Positions 42,998-51,304 of a stretch of 64,000 nt of DNA are shown piece after piece. Made by a program: the position numbers and the translations under genes. The stretch is taken from assembly GCA_034189035.1 (NCBI GenBank), contig JAXHVA010000007.1:1-64000 (forward strand). The letters run 5' to 3'. This stretch comes from JAUXFK01 sp034189035. Lineage in GTDB: Bacteria; Desulfobacterota; UBA8473. The notes beneath the pieces are model-generated. The model made no database searches. It was not told the origin of the DNA and saw only the letters and a program-made list of their open reading frames with translations. Numbering within the stretch: the first letter of the stretch is position 1; every line of letters begins with the position of its first letter.

Positions 42998-43779
42998 ACC
43001 GTTTTATGAAAACACCCATAGTTATGGCTGCATTTGGCACAACCACCAGGGCTATGGAAACATATTCTTTTATCGATGAAATATGCAAGGAGCGTTTTCC
43101 TGATCACGAGATCCTCTGGTCGTACTCTTCGAGGTTGGTGAAAGACTGGATAAAGTGGAGGATGAACATAGACCTGAAACACCCTTATGAGGTTCTTGCA
43201 GAATTGAGAGAAAGGGAGTATTCCTGGGCAGTGGTTCAGTCTTTTCATCTTCTTTGTGGGCATGAGTTTTACCGTCTTGTTGAGGAGGTAAAGCAGAACC
43301 CTGTAAGAACATCGATCGGCCTTCCTCTATTGAGCAGCCCTGAGGATTATGAAGCCGTGGTGCGGGGACTTTGCAGCATGTACTCAGACATTGAAGACGA
43401 GGCTATTGTACTGGTGGGCCATGGAACGGATCACCCCATCTGGTCATCCTATATGGCACTAGATCGTATGTTTTGTGAAAGGACCGGTTCGAATATATTT
43501 GTGGGTGTGATTGAAGGATACGGATCAAAGGATAAGCTCGTTGAGAATGTTAAAAAAGCCGGATTCAAAAAAGCCCGTTTAGTCCCTTTTATGCTTGTTG
43601 CAGGCACTCATTTTCAAGAAGACCTTGCAGGGGACGATGATTCATGGAAGACCGCATTTGAACAAAATGAGATCTCAGTTGTATTCGAGAGAAGTGGGCT
43701 GGGCTTTTGCAAGGACATAGTCGAGATATTTTGCATGCATATAAAGAATGCCCTTGATGTTATTCCATACGAATTCTGA
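42994..43779 (+). CDS. cbiK: Cytoplasmic CbiK-type cobaltochelatase
   Basis: A CbiK-family chelatase of about 261 residues with no signal peptide. The start ATG 42994 overlaps the chelatase stop; a longer frame from 42928 would lie inside the preceding gene. Family blocks are VMAAFGTTTRAMETY, QSFHLLCGHEFYRLVEEV (first catalytic His and Glu), VLVGHGTDHPIW, and PFMLVAGTHFQEDLAGDDDSWKT (second His). The second site reads GTHFQEDLAG rather than the classic GDHAINDMA. It is the likely enzyme that loads cobalt into sirohydrochlorin for the cytoplasmic pathway, and the last gene before riboswitch 3. Confidence 0.85.
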   Translation: MNRFMKTPIVMAAFGTTTRAMETYSFIDEICKERFPDHEILWSYSSRLVKDWIKWRMNIDLKHPYEVLAELREREYSWAVVQSFHLLCGHEFYRLVEEVKQNPVRTSIGLPLLSSPEDYEAVVRGLCSMYSDIEDEAIVLVGHGTDHPIWSSYMALDRMFCERTGSNIFVGVIEGYGSKDKLVENVKKAGFKKARLVPFMLVAGTHFQEDLAGDDDSWKTAFEQNEISVVFERSGLGFCKDIVEIFCMHIKNALDVIPYEF

Positions 43780-43807
43780 GCCTTCTACGGATGAAAAGGA
43801 AAAGGAC

Positions 43808-43836
43808 TTGACGAAGGGAGGTGGTTCGTTTACAAA
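43808..43836 (+). promoter_or_regulatory. Sigma70-like promoter for the bza/cbi operon
   Basis: TTGACG at 43808-43813, a 17-bp spacer, and TACAAA at 43831-43836, immediately upstream of cobalamin riboswitch 3. Confidence 0.55.
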
Positions 43837-43840
43837 TAAA

Positions 43841-44016
43841 CCGATACGGTTGAACGGTGGCATGTAAAGCCATAATAGGGAAACCGGTGTGATTCCGGCG
43901 CGGACCCGCCGCTGTGATCGGGGACGAAACCCTCAGTTTGCCACTCTTCCGTCAACAAGCGGGAGGGGAAGGAGAGGGAACTAGGATGATCCGAGAGTCA
44001 GAAGACCTGCCGTTCA
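43841..44016 (+). promoter_or_regulatory. Cobalamin riboswitch 3
   Basis: GGTGGCATGTAAAGCC, GGGAAACCGGTGTGATTCCGG, CGGACCCGCCGCTGTGATC and GGGACGAAACCC build the aptamer; the B12 box GAGAGTCAGAAGACCTGCC lies at 43993-44011. Unlike the first two switches, the stretch from 44017 to 44201 shows no strong terminator hairpin, so control may be at translation. It leads the benzimidazole/cobamide operon. Confidence 0.92.
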
Positions 44017-44201
44017 GTTCGCATTTGTGGAGATGGCAAATCCTCAGATGTTATCCGCCTGGAGGTCCTTCCGATTTATTGTCGATCAAGAGATAGGATT
44101 ATTTTAAAGAGTGGCAATAGGTTGTGAAGGGCAGTAATCGTTATGAGAACCTGGTTTTTCAGGACCTGAATATTGACGAATGAACGTTTGAGGAGGAAAA
44201 A

Positions 44202-45512
44202 ATGCAGACACAAGTGGAATTTGCGAAAAATGGAATTGTAACACCTGTCATGGAAGAGATGGCAAAAGAGGAAGGACTTTCGCCAGATTTAGTATGCCAG
44301 CGTATTGCGGATGGTCAAATCATAGTACCTTTAAACTCGAATCGCAAAGATAAGACTGTAGGGATCGGCCTCGGGCTTCGCACCAAAATCAATGCGAGTA
44401 TCGGTACCTCTACGGACATCATTGACATTGAGGCAGAGGTACGTAAAGCACATGCAGCAGAGGCTGCCGGAGCAGATACCCTTATGGAGCTGTCCGTAGG
44501 GGGAGACCTTGATGAGGTACGAAGAGAAGTCCTTGCAGCAGTCAGCCTCCCTGTGGGCAATGTCCCCCTTTACCAGGCCTTCTGCGAGGCATCCTTGCGA
44601 TACGGGAGCGCAAACAAACTGGATGAAGAGCTACTCTTCGATCTTATCGAAAAGCAGTGTGCGGATGGTATCTCGTTTATGGCTGTACATTGTGGGATTA
44701 ACCTGTATACCCTTGAACGTCTGGAGCGTCAAGGCTACCGATACGGGGGACTGGTCAGCAAGGGAGGCACTTCTATGATGGCCTGGATGATGGCTAACAA
44801 CAAGGAAAACCCTTTATATGAAAAGTTTGATAGGGTGGTAGAAATACTCAAACAGTACGATGTTGTTCTGTCCCTTGGCAACGGGCTTCGTTCCGGGGCT
44901 GTTCATGATTCATTTGATCGGGCTATGGTTCAGGAATTACTGATCAACTGCGAACTTGCACAGATCGGTCACAATATGGGTTGCCAGATGATGGTGGAAG
45001 GCCCCGGTCATGTGCCCATCGATGAGATCAAGGCGAATATCATACTCCAAAAGCGAATGAGCAACCATGCCCCTTACTATATGCTGGGACCGATCCCATC
45101 GGATATCATGGCCGGCTATGATCACGTGGCTTCTGCTATCGGGGCTGCTCATAGTGCTCAATATGGTGCAGACCTGATTTGCTATATCACACCTGCCGAG
45201 CATCTTGCCCTGCCGAATGATCAGGATGTAGTGGAAGGGGTAAAGACCGCCCGTGTAGCTGCATATATCGGAGATATGGCAAAATACCCAGAGCGTGGCA
45301 GGATGAGGGATATGTTGATGAGCAAGGCACGGCGGGATTCAAACTGGGACAAACAGTTCGAGTTAGCCTTTTTCAGTGATGAAGCAAAGGCGATCCGGGA
45401 TAGCCGCTCTCCCCGAGATAACAGCGCATGCACTATGTGCGGGAAGTTCTGTGCTAACAAGGGCTCCTCGGAACTATTCGATCATTTGCTGGAGGGAACG
45501 GGCAAGGCCTGA
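44202..45512 (+). CDS. bzaF: 5-hydroxybenzimidazole synthase (BzaF-like ThiC paralogue)
   Basis: A 436-residue member of the ThiC radical-SAM family. ThiC turns aminoimidazole ribotide (AIR) into the thiamine pyrimidine; its paralogue BzaF turns AIR into 5-hydroxybenzimidazole under anaerobic conditions. Core motifs are ADTLMELSVGGDL, MAVHCGINLYTLERL, HNMGCQMMVEGPGHVP, YMLGPIPSDIMAGYDHVASAIGAAHSAQYGADLICYITPAEHL, seen as successive blocks. The C-terminal cluster cysteines are C410, C413 and C417 (CTMCGKFC), a CX2CX3C spacing. The case for BzaF over ThiC is context: a cobalamin rather than thiamine riboswitch upstream, and BzaC-, BzaD- and cobamide genes downstream. ThiC cannot be excluded from sequence alone. 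Confidence 0.82.
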   Translation: MQTQVEFAKNGIVTPVMEEMAKEEGLSPDLVCQRIADGQIIVPLNSNRKDKTVGIGLGLRTKINASIGTSTDIIDIEAEVRKAHAAEAAGADTLMELSVGGDLDEVRREVLAAVSLPVGNVPLYQAFCEASLRYGSANKLDEELLFDLIEKQCADGISFMAVHCGINLYTLERLERQGYRYGGLVSKGGTSMMAWMMANNKENPLYEKFDRVVEILKQYDVVLSLGNGLRSGAVHDSFDRAMVQELLINCELAQIGHNMGCQMMVEGPGHVPIDEIKANIILQKRMSNHAPYYMLGPIPSDIMAGYDHVASAIGAAHSAQYGADLICYITPAEHLALPNDQDVVEGVKTARVAAYIGDMAKYPERGRMRDMLMSKARRDSNWDKQFELAFFSDEAKAIRDSRSPRDNSACTMCGKFCANKGSSELFDHLLEGTGKA

Positions 45513-45544
45513 TCCTCCTGGATTGAGGGAGAAAAGAGGCGGAT

Positions 45545-47104
45545 ATGAGACTATCGTATAAGGACACAGGCTCTGGCCATGAGGAGTTCCAGTATCTAGA
45601 GGACCTGGCCACAGCATATTGGTATTCAGAGGTCTTATTTACGGGGATGGAGTTGAATGTCTTCAAGTATCTGGCTAAGGGTCCTTCTTCACTTTCATCA
45701 TTGGTTAAACAGACCGGATGGGATCGGGATGGATTGGCCAGACTCCTTGCCGTACTCGTTGCACTTGGCCTTATGGTCGAGTTTGACACGATGTTTACTA
45801 ACAGCCCCCTCGCGGATAGATACCTCGTGCCGGGACGTGATGAGTACATGGGAGACTTCATAGAGTATCGGCGTTACATAGCCCCACACTGGCAGAGATT
45901 GACAAGCCGGATCAGAGAGGGCATTACTGCAAATGAACGTCCCACAGACGAGCCCCATGATGCATATGAAAAGAGGGTTTTTAACTATGTTCAAGCCATG
46001 GATGTCCAGGCCCGTTTCAAGGCCATAGAAGTCCTTGAATATATAGATGCCCTTCACGTTACATTTCCAAAGCATATTTTGGATATCGGAGGGGGGGCAG
46101 GGGCATGGTGCAGAACCTTCTTGAAGCACTGGCCTCAAGCGGATGCCGTGCTGTTCGATCTTCCGGAAATACTGGCAGCAGCTTGCAGGCTTTACACTGA
46201 TCCTGGGGAATGGACGCATATTAAAAGGCTTGCCGGGGATATCCTTCATCCATGCATAAAAGAGGGTGTATTCGATTTGGTGATACTGTCGAATATCCTC
46301 CATGTATACAGCGAGAAAGAGGCAACAATGATACTTAAGACTGCAAGGAGATGCCTTGGCTCAAAAGGCATGGTGCTCATCCATGATTATCTTTTGGATG
46401 AAAATGGAACTGACCCGTTAAAAGGAAGGCTTTACGACCTCCATATGATGCTAAATACGTATAACGGTCGTATTTATAGTAAAGAAAAGCTTACAGCAAT
46501 GTTGGGGGATGTGGGTTTACAAAACACACGAGCCTTTCAGCTCTGTTCGGACACCTGGGCTATAATGGCCAAGCGCGGTAAAAAGGGAAGCACCTCCATC
46601 AACCGATTGGATATGCTCGAAGCAAAAGCAAGACGGTTGGGTTTCGAGTTCGCCCGGGTGATTGAGACGCGAGAGGTCTGTGTTCGCTCTTGGGTAAGGG
46701 TCAAATGCAGGTTTGGATGCCAACGGTACGGCCTTTGCCATACCTGCCCCCCTCATGCCCTGGATGAAGAGAAGATGAAAAAGATCCTTTTGGAATATAC
46801 GCATGCCTTATTGGTACAGGGTATTCCCCCAGCAAAGAGGTTTCATGGTCAGCTCCTTGAACTGGAGAGGCATCTTTTCCTGGCAGGTTACACGAAGACG
46901 CTGGCCTTCGGAGCAGGTCCATGCCCTGTATGTCCTGAGTGTGTGACGGACTCCCCATGCAGGTTTCCACAAAAGGCACGTCCTTCTATGGAGGCATGTG
47001 GAGTGGATGTCTACACGACTGCAAAAAGGGCAGGTTTGAATATTGCACCGGTTAAATCAGATCACGGTTATGTCAAATACGTGGGCCTTGTCCTTATTCA
47101 ATAG
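45545..47104 (+). CDS. bzaC: BzaC-like SAM methyltransferase fused to a Cys-rich DUF2284-like domain
   Basis: The 519-residue protein has an N-terminal winged-helix dimerisation domain and a class I methyltransferase domain of the plant O-methyltransferase type (about residues 30-345). It carries ILDIGGGAGAW (residues 178-188), FDLPEI and VILSNILHVYSEKEA. A C-terminal domain (about 355-519) has clustered cysteines (CRFGCQRYGLCHTCPPHA; CPVCPECVTDSPCRFP) and resembles the DUF2284 putative metal-binding domain. By position after bzaF it should O-methylate 5-hydroxybenzimidazole to 5-methoxybenzimidazole. The added domain is not needed for that chemistry and may bind an iron-sulfur cluster or a corrinoid. 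Confidence 0.78.
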   Translation: MRLSYKDTGSGHEEFQYLEDLATAYWYSEVLFTGMELNVFKYLAKGPSSLSSLVKQTGWDRDGLARLLAVLVALGLMVEFDTMFTNSPLADRYLVPGRDEYMGDFIEYRRYIAPHWQRLTSRIREGITANERPTDEPHDAYEKRVFNYVQAMDVQARFKAIEVLEYIDALHVTFPKHILDIGGGAGAWCRTFLKHWPQADAVLFDLPEILAAACRLYTDPGEWTHIKRLAGDILHPCIKEGVFDLVILSNILHVYSEKEATMILKTARRCLGSKGMVLIHDYLLDENGTDPLKGRLYDLHMMLNTYNGRIYSKEKLTAMLGDVGLQNTRAFQLCSDTWAIMAKRGKKGSTSINRLDMLEAKARRLGFEFARVIETREVCVRSWVRVKCRFGCQRYGLCHTCPPHALDEEKMKKILLEYTHALLVQGIPPAKRFHGQLLELERHLFLAGYTKTLAFGAGPCPVCPECVTDSPCRFPQKARPSMEACGVDVYTTAKRAGLNIAPVKSDHGYVKYVGLVLIQ

Positions 47105-47127
47105 TATCAATACAGAAGTGGGATTTT

Positions 47128-48648
47128 ATGAGAAAAGGTTTGCGAATTACCCTACTGGAACATCCGAGAGAGGTTTCGTCTGTCCATTTTAATGACATTG
47201 CAAATGCACCGATATGCTCTTGTATGATGACAGGATTCGCTGCAGCGTGTCTTAAGGAAGCGGGTTTCCAGGTAACTCTAGTAAATGCGATCAATTGGAC
47301 ATTTGACGAGACCAAAAAGCATTTGCTCGAAGCCCCTTTTGATCTTCTTGCTGTGCATGCCGTGTATTTTTGGGAGAAGACCAATCTGCTCTTTGATATG
47401 CTAACAGATTTGAAGCGAATCAATCACGGTGTGCCGATCTGTTTTTTTGGCTTTTTCCCGACTTTGGCTTGGCAAGATATCATGACGCATTTTCCGTTTA
47501 TTGATTATGTGATTGTAGGAGAACCGGAAGAGACGATCGTGGAGCTTGCCCACCACATGGAGAGAGGTATAGATAGAGGTTTGAGGGGGCTGGCTGTGCG
47601 TATTCATGATAAACCGGTACTGCTGGGAATCCGTGATCCTATCTCTAGCCTCGATGGGCTCCCCTATCCTCTAAGACCGGATATTCAAAATGCACAGACA
47701 ATCTGTGTACAGGCCAGCCGGGGTTGCTACAATGGGTGTTCGTTTTGTCCCATACCGGTCCTGACCGGAGGAAAGGCCGCATGGAGGGGCCGTTCTGTTC
47801 AAGATGTGGTCTATGAAGTGACTGGACTGGTCCACAAGGGATATAGGGATATTTACTTTGTGGATCCCAATTTCATCGGTCCTGGCAAGGCAGGAAAAAA
47901 GAGGGCATTTGAACTCGCCCGCTCGTTATCAGAGTTGGGCATAACCTTCGGTATGGAGACGCGTGCCGATGATCTCACCTCTCCTTTGATGAAGGCATTG
48001 GTGGATGCCGGTCTGACCAGTCTGCTTATCGGTCTTGAAAGCGGGAGTCATGGGGTACTCAACCGGCTCCGAAAGAATACGAGTGTAAAAGAGAACCAAG
48101 ATTCTATTGAGATGGTGCGAGAGGCGGGTCTGGAGCCTGAGCTTGGGTTCATCATGTTCGAGCCGGAGAGCACGGTAAACGACATTGAAGAAAACTTCTT
48201 ATTTTTAAAGGGAAACAGACTGCTTGATCGATTGGATCGGACCGTTAATATCCTCCATCATCAACAGATTTTATTCAAGGGTACATCCGGATATAATAGG
48301 GCACTTGCAAAGGGGAGGCTCATCTCAAAAGGCTTCCTCGGTTTTCAAGGCGAACCGGTTTACGATGATTATAGGGTTGCCTGGCTTTCCAGGCTTGTAA
48401 CATCCATCTGCCAATCTGTACTCAAAGAGATGGACAACCCCCATTCGCCGGTTTACTGGAAAAGAGAGTCTGAAAATAGGGCTGTATTTAAAAGGGTCAA
48501 TGACCGTGTTGTAAGAGTCTTTTCGCATTTGCTGAACACAAGTCAGGATCTGAGATCCGATCTTGACCCAAAATGGAGTGCATCTGTTTTACGTGAGTTG
48601 ACTGAGGATATCCGGGCCGTGACCCGCAAGACTGAGTTGAATCGATAA
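47128..48648 (+). CDS. bzaD: BzaD-like B12-binding-domain radical SAM methyltransferase
   Basis: The 506-residue protein has a cobalamin-binding Rossmann domain (about residues 1-150; no DxHxxG motif, as usual in class B enzymes), a radical SAM barrel with the 4Fe-4S ligands C200, C204 and C207 (CYNGCSFC), IYFVDPNF, GLESGSHGVLNRLRK, and a C-terminal helical domain. Class B radical SAM enzymes methylate unreactive carbons using methylcobalamin. In bza operons this step adds the C6 methyl to 5-methoxybenzimidazole. Its position between BzaC and CobQ, and the absence of another candidate, support this. No BzaE-like gene follows, so the predicted lower ligand is 5-methoxy-6-methylbenzimidazole. 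Confidence 0.8.
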   Translation: MRKGLRITLLEHPREVSSVHFNDIANAPICSCMMTGFAAACLKEAGFQVTLVNAINWTFDETKKHLLEAPFDLLAVHAVYFWEKTNLLFDMLTDLKRINHGVPICFFGFFPTLAWQDIMTHFPFIDYVIVGEPEETIVELAHHMERGIDRGLRGLAVRIHDKPVLLGIRDPISSLDGLPYPLRPDIQNAQTICVQASRGCYNGCSFCPIPVLTGGKAAWRGRSVQDVVYEVTGLVHKGYRDIYFVDPNFIGPGKAGKKRAFELARSLSELGITFGMETRADDLTSPLMKALVDAGLTSLLIGLESGSHGVLNRLRKNTSVKENQDSIEMVREAGLEPELGFIMFEPESTVNDIEENFLFLKGNRLLDRLDRTVNILHHQQILFKGTSGYNRALAKGRLISKGFLGFQGEPVYDDYRVAWLSRLVTSICQSVLKEMDNPHSPVYWKRESENRAVFKRVNDRVVRVFSHLLNTSQDLRSDLDPKWSASVLRELTEDIRAVTRKTELNR

Positions 48649-48658
48649 GAGGAATACT

Positions 48659-50194
48659 ATGGAGAAAAAAGCACTGATGATCCAGGGGACCGGGTCACAT
48701 GTAGGAAAAAGCATTATGGTGGCTGCGTTTTGTCGTATACTGAAGCAGGACGGATATAACGTTGCCCCCTTCAAATCCCAGAACATGGCATTGAACTCGT
48801 TCATCACAAAAGATGGCAAAGAGATGGGAAGGGCACAGGTTGTTCAGGCGGAATCAGCCGGACTGGCACCGGACGTAGACATGAACCCCATACTGATAAA
48901 ACCGAATACGGATATAGGCGCACAGATTATCATCCATGGGAAGGTATACAAGAATATGTCAGCAAGCCGGTATCATGGATTTAAAAAAGATGCTATTGCA
49001 TTTGTCAAAGAGAGTTTCGAACGGTTGAAAGAGAGATATGAATTCATCATCATAGAAGGGGCTGGATCTCCTGCAGAGATTAATCTGAGGGAGAACGATA
49101 TTGCGAATATGGGCATGGCTGAACTTGCCGATTGCCCTGTGGTGCTTGTGGGCGACATTGACAGGGGAGGGGTCTTTGCCTCTTTAGTAGGGACAATGGA
49201 ACTGCTGGAACAGACAGAAAGAGAAAGGATTAAAGGATTTATAATCAACAAGTTTCGGGGAGATGTCTCACTTCTTCAACCTGGGATCGACCTTTTGGAG
49301 CAAAGAACGAGGATCCCCGTATTGGGAGTCATACCGTTTTTCACGGATATCTACATCCAGGAGGAAGATGCTGTGGCAGTAGATCGTTTACAGTCTGTAA
49401 AGAGAACCGGGAAAATAGATGTGGCAGTCATCTACCTTCCCCACATCTCGAACTTTACGGATTTTGATCCATTGGAAAGCGATGCTTATGTAAACCTGAA
49501 GTATGTTCGTTATGGTGAGCGCATCGGAGATGTAGATGTAATCATTATACCGGGAAGCAAGAACACGATCGATGATTTGAGGTATCTGCATGACAGGGGG
49601 TATGTTGAAGATATCCACAGGCATTTTAAAAGAGGAAAAACTGTTGTAGGGATCTGTGGAGGGTATCAGATGCTCGGTGAATATGTGGATGATCCTGATC
49701 ATATAGAGTCATCGCTTAGCAGAATAAATGGTATAGGCTTGCTCTCTGTAAGAACAAAGATAGAGAAGGAAAAAACAACGAGTCAAATTCGGGCCAGGAT
49801 CCACCCTTCAAACGGTCTCTTTGAACAGAGCGGTGAAATAAAAGGCTATGAGATACATATGGGGAGGACATTCAGCGAAAAAGAAAGGTCTCTGTTTGAG
49901 ATTTTCGAGAGGGGAAAATCTCCTGTTTCTATCTGTGATGGAGCCCTCTCTGAAGATGGCAGGGTTTGGGGGACATATATCCATGGAATATTCGATAATG
50001 ATCCTTTTCGCTTAGAATTTATCAGAACTGTGGGCAAATCAAAAGGGATGATAATAGGTTCACAAGACGAAACCGCAGGTCATATCCCTTTCAGGTATAA
50101 AGAGAATAAAGAAGCGCATTATGATAAACTCGCAGCGCTTTTGAGAGAAAACATGGATATGGATGCCTTTTATAGGATTGCAGGGCTTAGGTGA
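48659..50194 (+). CDS. cobQ: Cobyric acid synthase (CbiP/CobQ)
   Basis: The 511-residue glutamine-dependent amidase adds four amides (b, d, e and g) to adenosylcobyrinic a,c-diamide, giving cobyric acid. The N-terminal dethiobiotin synthetase-like ATPase domain starts with MIQGTGSHVGKS and has FKSQNMALNSFIT; VLVGDIDRGGVFASLVGT is typical. The C-terminal class I amidotransferase-like domain carries the nucleophile Cys333 (VGICGGYQMLG) and the closing YIHGIFDNDPFR histidine. GAGGAA precedes the ATG, and length matches the family. Confidence 0.95.
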   Translation: MEKKALMIQGTGSHVGKSIMVAAFCRILKQDGYNVAPFKSQNMALNSFITKDGKEMGRAQVVQAESAGLAPDVDMNPILIKPNTDIGAQIIIHGKVYKNMSASRYHGFKKDAIAFVKESFERLKERYEFIIIEGAGSPAEINLRENDIANMGMAELADCPVVLVGDIDRGGVFASLVGTMELLEQTERERIKGFIINKFRGDVSLLQPGIDLLEQRTRIPVLGVIPFFTDIYIQEEDAVAVDRLQSVKRTGKIDVAVIYLPHISNFTDFDPLESDAYVNLKYVRYGERIGDVDVIIIPGSKNTIDDLRYLHDRGYVEDIHRHFKRGKTVVGICGGYQMLGEYVDDPDHIESSLSRINGIGLLSVRTKIEKEKTTSQIRARIHPSNGLFEQSGEIKGYEIHMGRTFSEKERSLFEIFERGKSPVSICDGALSEDGRVWGTYIHGIFDNDPFRLEFIRTVGKSKGMIIGSQDETAGHIPFRYKENKEAHYDKLAALLRENMDMDAFYRIAGLR

Positions 50195-50215
50195 GGCGTA
50201 ACGAATACGACGAGA

Positions 50216-51304
50216 ATGAGAAGAAAAAAAGGTTTAAAAAGCGGATTTACCACCGGAGCATGCGCAGCAGCAGCGGCAAAGGCCGCTACCTTGCGGTTGT
50301 TAACCTGTCAAGGATCGACCTGTATTGATGTGCCTTTTCCTAACGGAAGTAAGGTTACCTTCCATATCCATGGATCCGGTGTGAAAGGTGAGAAGGTCTG
50401 GGCCTCTGTCATTAAAGAAGCAGGAGATGACCCGGATGTGACCAATATGGCAGAGATCAGGGTGGATGTCAGGGAAATAAAGGGCAAGAAGGGTGAAGAT
50501 GCCCGGATCATCGTTATAGGCGGTCAGGGTGTCGGAGTCATCACAAAACCGGGTCTTCCGGTTTCCGTGGGCAAACCAGCCATTAATCCGGTGCCCATGA
50601 AGATGATACACGAGGCAGTAAGGGAAGGGATATCCGAATCCAAAACCAGGATTACCGATCTTGAAGTGACCGTATCGGTCCCTGATGGAGAAAGGATTGC
50701 AAAGAAGACCCTCAATTCGAGACTCGGTATTATAGGAGGTATATCGATTCTCGGGACCAACGGCATTGTGCAGCCGGTGTCTTCAGAGGCTTGGCGTGCA
50801 ACGATACGCATGTCCATGGACGTGGCACAAGCAGTGGGATTAAGACAGATTGTGATCTGTACAGGAAGAAGCAGTGAAAAGGTGATGATGAACTGCCTTC
50901 AGTTGCCACAGCAGGCATATGTAATGATGGGAGATTACATCAGATTTTCGATTACAGAGGCAAAAAGGCATGGTTTTGAAGAGGTCCACATTGGTGCACA
51001 GTGGGCGAAGATGGTAAAGATCGCTATGGGGATACCCCAGACACACGTGAGGCACGGAGTTATCCAGGTACAGGCACTTGTTGCCCTTCTTGGTGAGATG
51101 GGGCTTGCCGACAAATTCAGCATAGAAGGCGCAAATACGGCTCGGGATATCCTCTTACGGCTTCAACGCAACAAAAGAGATGAACTGATCCAGGGAATTT
51201 GCAAGGAGGCATGGCGAAATATCGATTCATATCTTTCCGGGATCAGAACCAGGTGTTATCTCATTGGTTATGAAGGTAAGGAGGTCATTGCTACGAGTGG
51301 ATAA
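50216..51304 (+). CDS. cbiD: Cobalt-precorrin-5B C1-methyltransferase (CbiD)
   Basis: The 362-residue CbiD methylates C1 of cobalt-precorrin-5B in the anaerobic pathway. The family start LKSGFTTGACAAAAAKAA, the central IGGQGVGVITKPGLPVSVGKPAINPVPMKMI (seen as consecutive blocks), ISILGTNGIVQPVS, and GDYIRFSITEAKRHGFEEVHIGAQWAKMVKIAMG identify it. The ribosome site is weak, so coupling to cobQ is likely. The C-terminus overlaps the CbiE-T start. Confidence 0.95.
   Translation: MRRKKGLKSGFTTGACAAAAAKAATLRLLTCQGSTCIDVPFPNGSKVTFHIHGSGVKGEKVWASVIKEAGDDPDVTNMAEIRVDVREIKGKKGEDARIIVIGGQGVGVITKPGLPVSVGKPAINPVPMKMIHEAVREGISESKTRITDLEVTVSVPDGERIAKKTLNSRLGIIGGISILGTNGIVQPVSSEAWRATIRMSMDVAQAVGLRQIVICTGRSSEKVMMNCLQLPQQAYVMMGDYIRFSITEAKRHGFEEVHIGAQWAKMVKIAMGIPQTHVRHGVIQVQALVALLGEMGLADKFSIEGANTARDILLRLQRNKRDELIQGICKEAWRNIDSYLSGIRTRCYLIGYEGKEVIATSG

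Noticed and set aside
44202..45512. Plain thiamine-pathway ThiC
   Set aside because: No TPP riboswitch or thi gene is nearby, while a cobalamin riboswitch precedes it and methyltransferase, B12-radical SAM and cobamide genes follow in the same operon. I therefore prefer BzaF, though sequence alone does not exclude ThiC.
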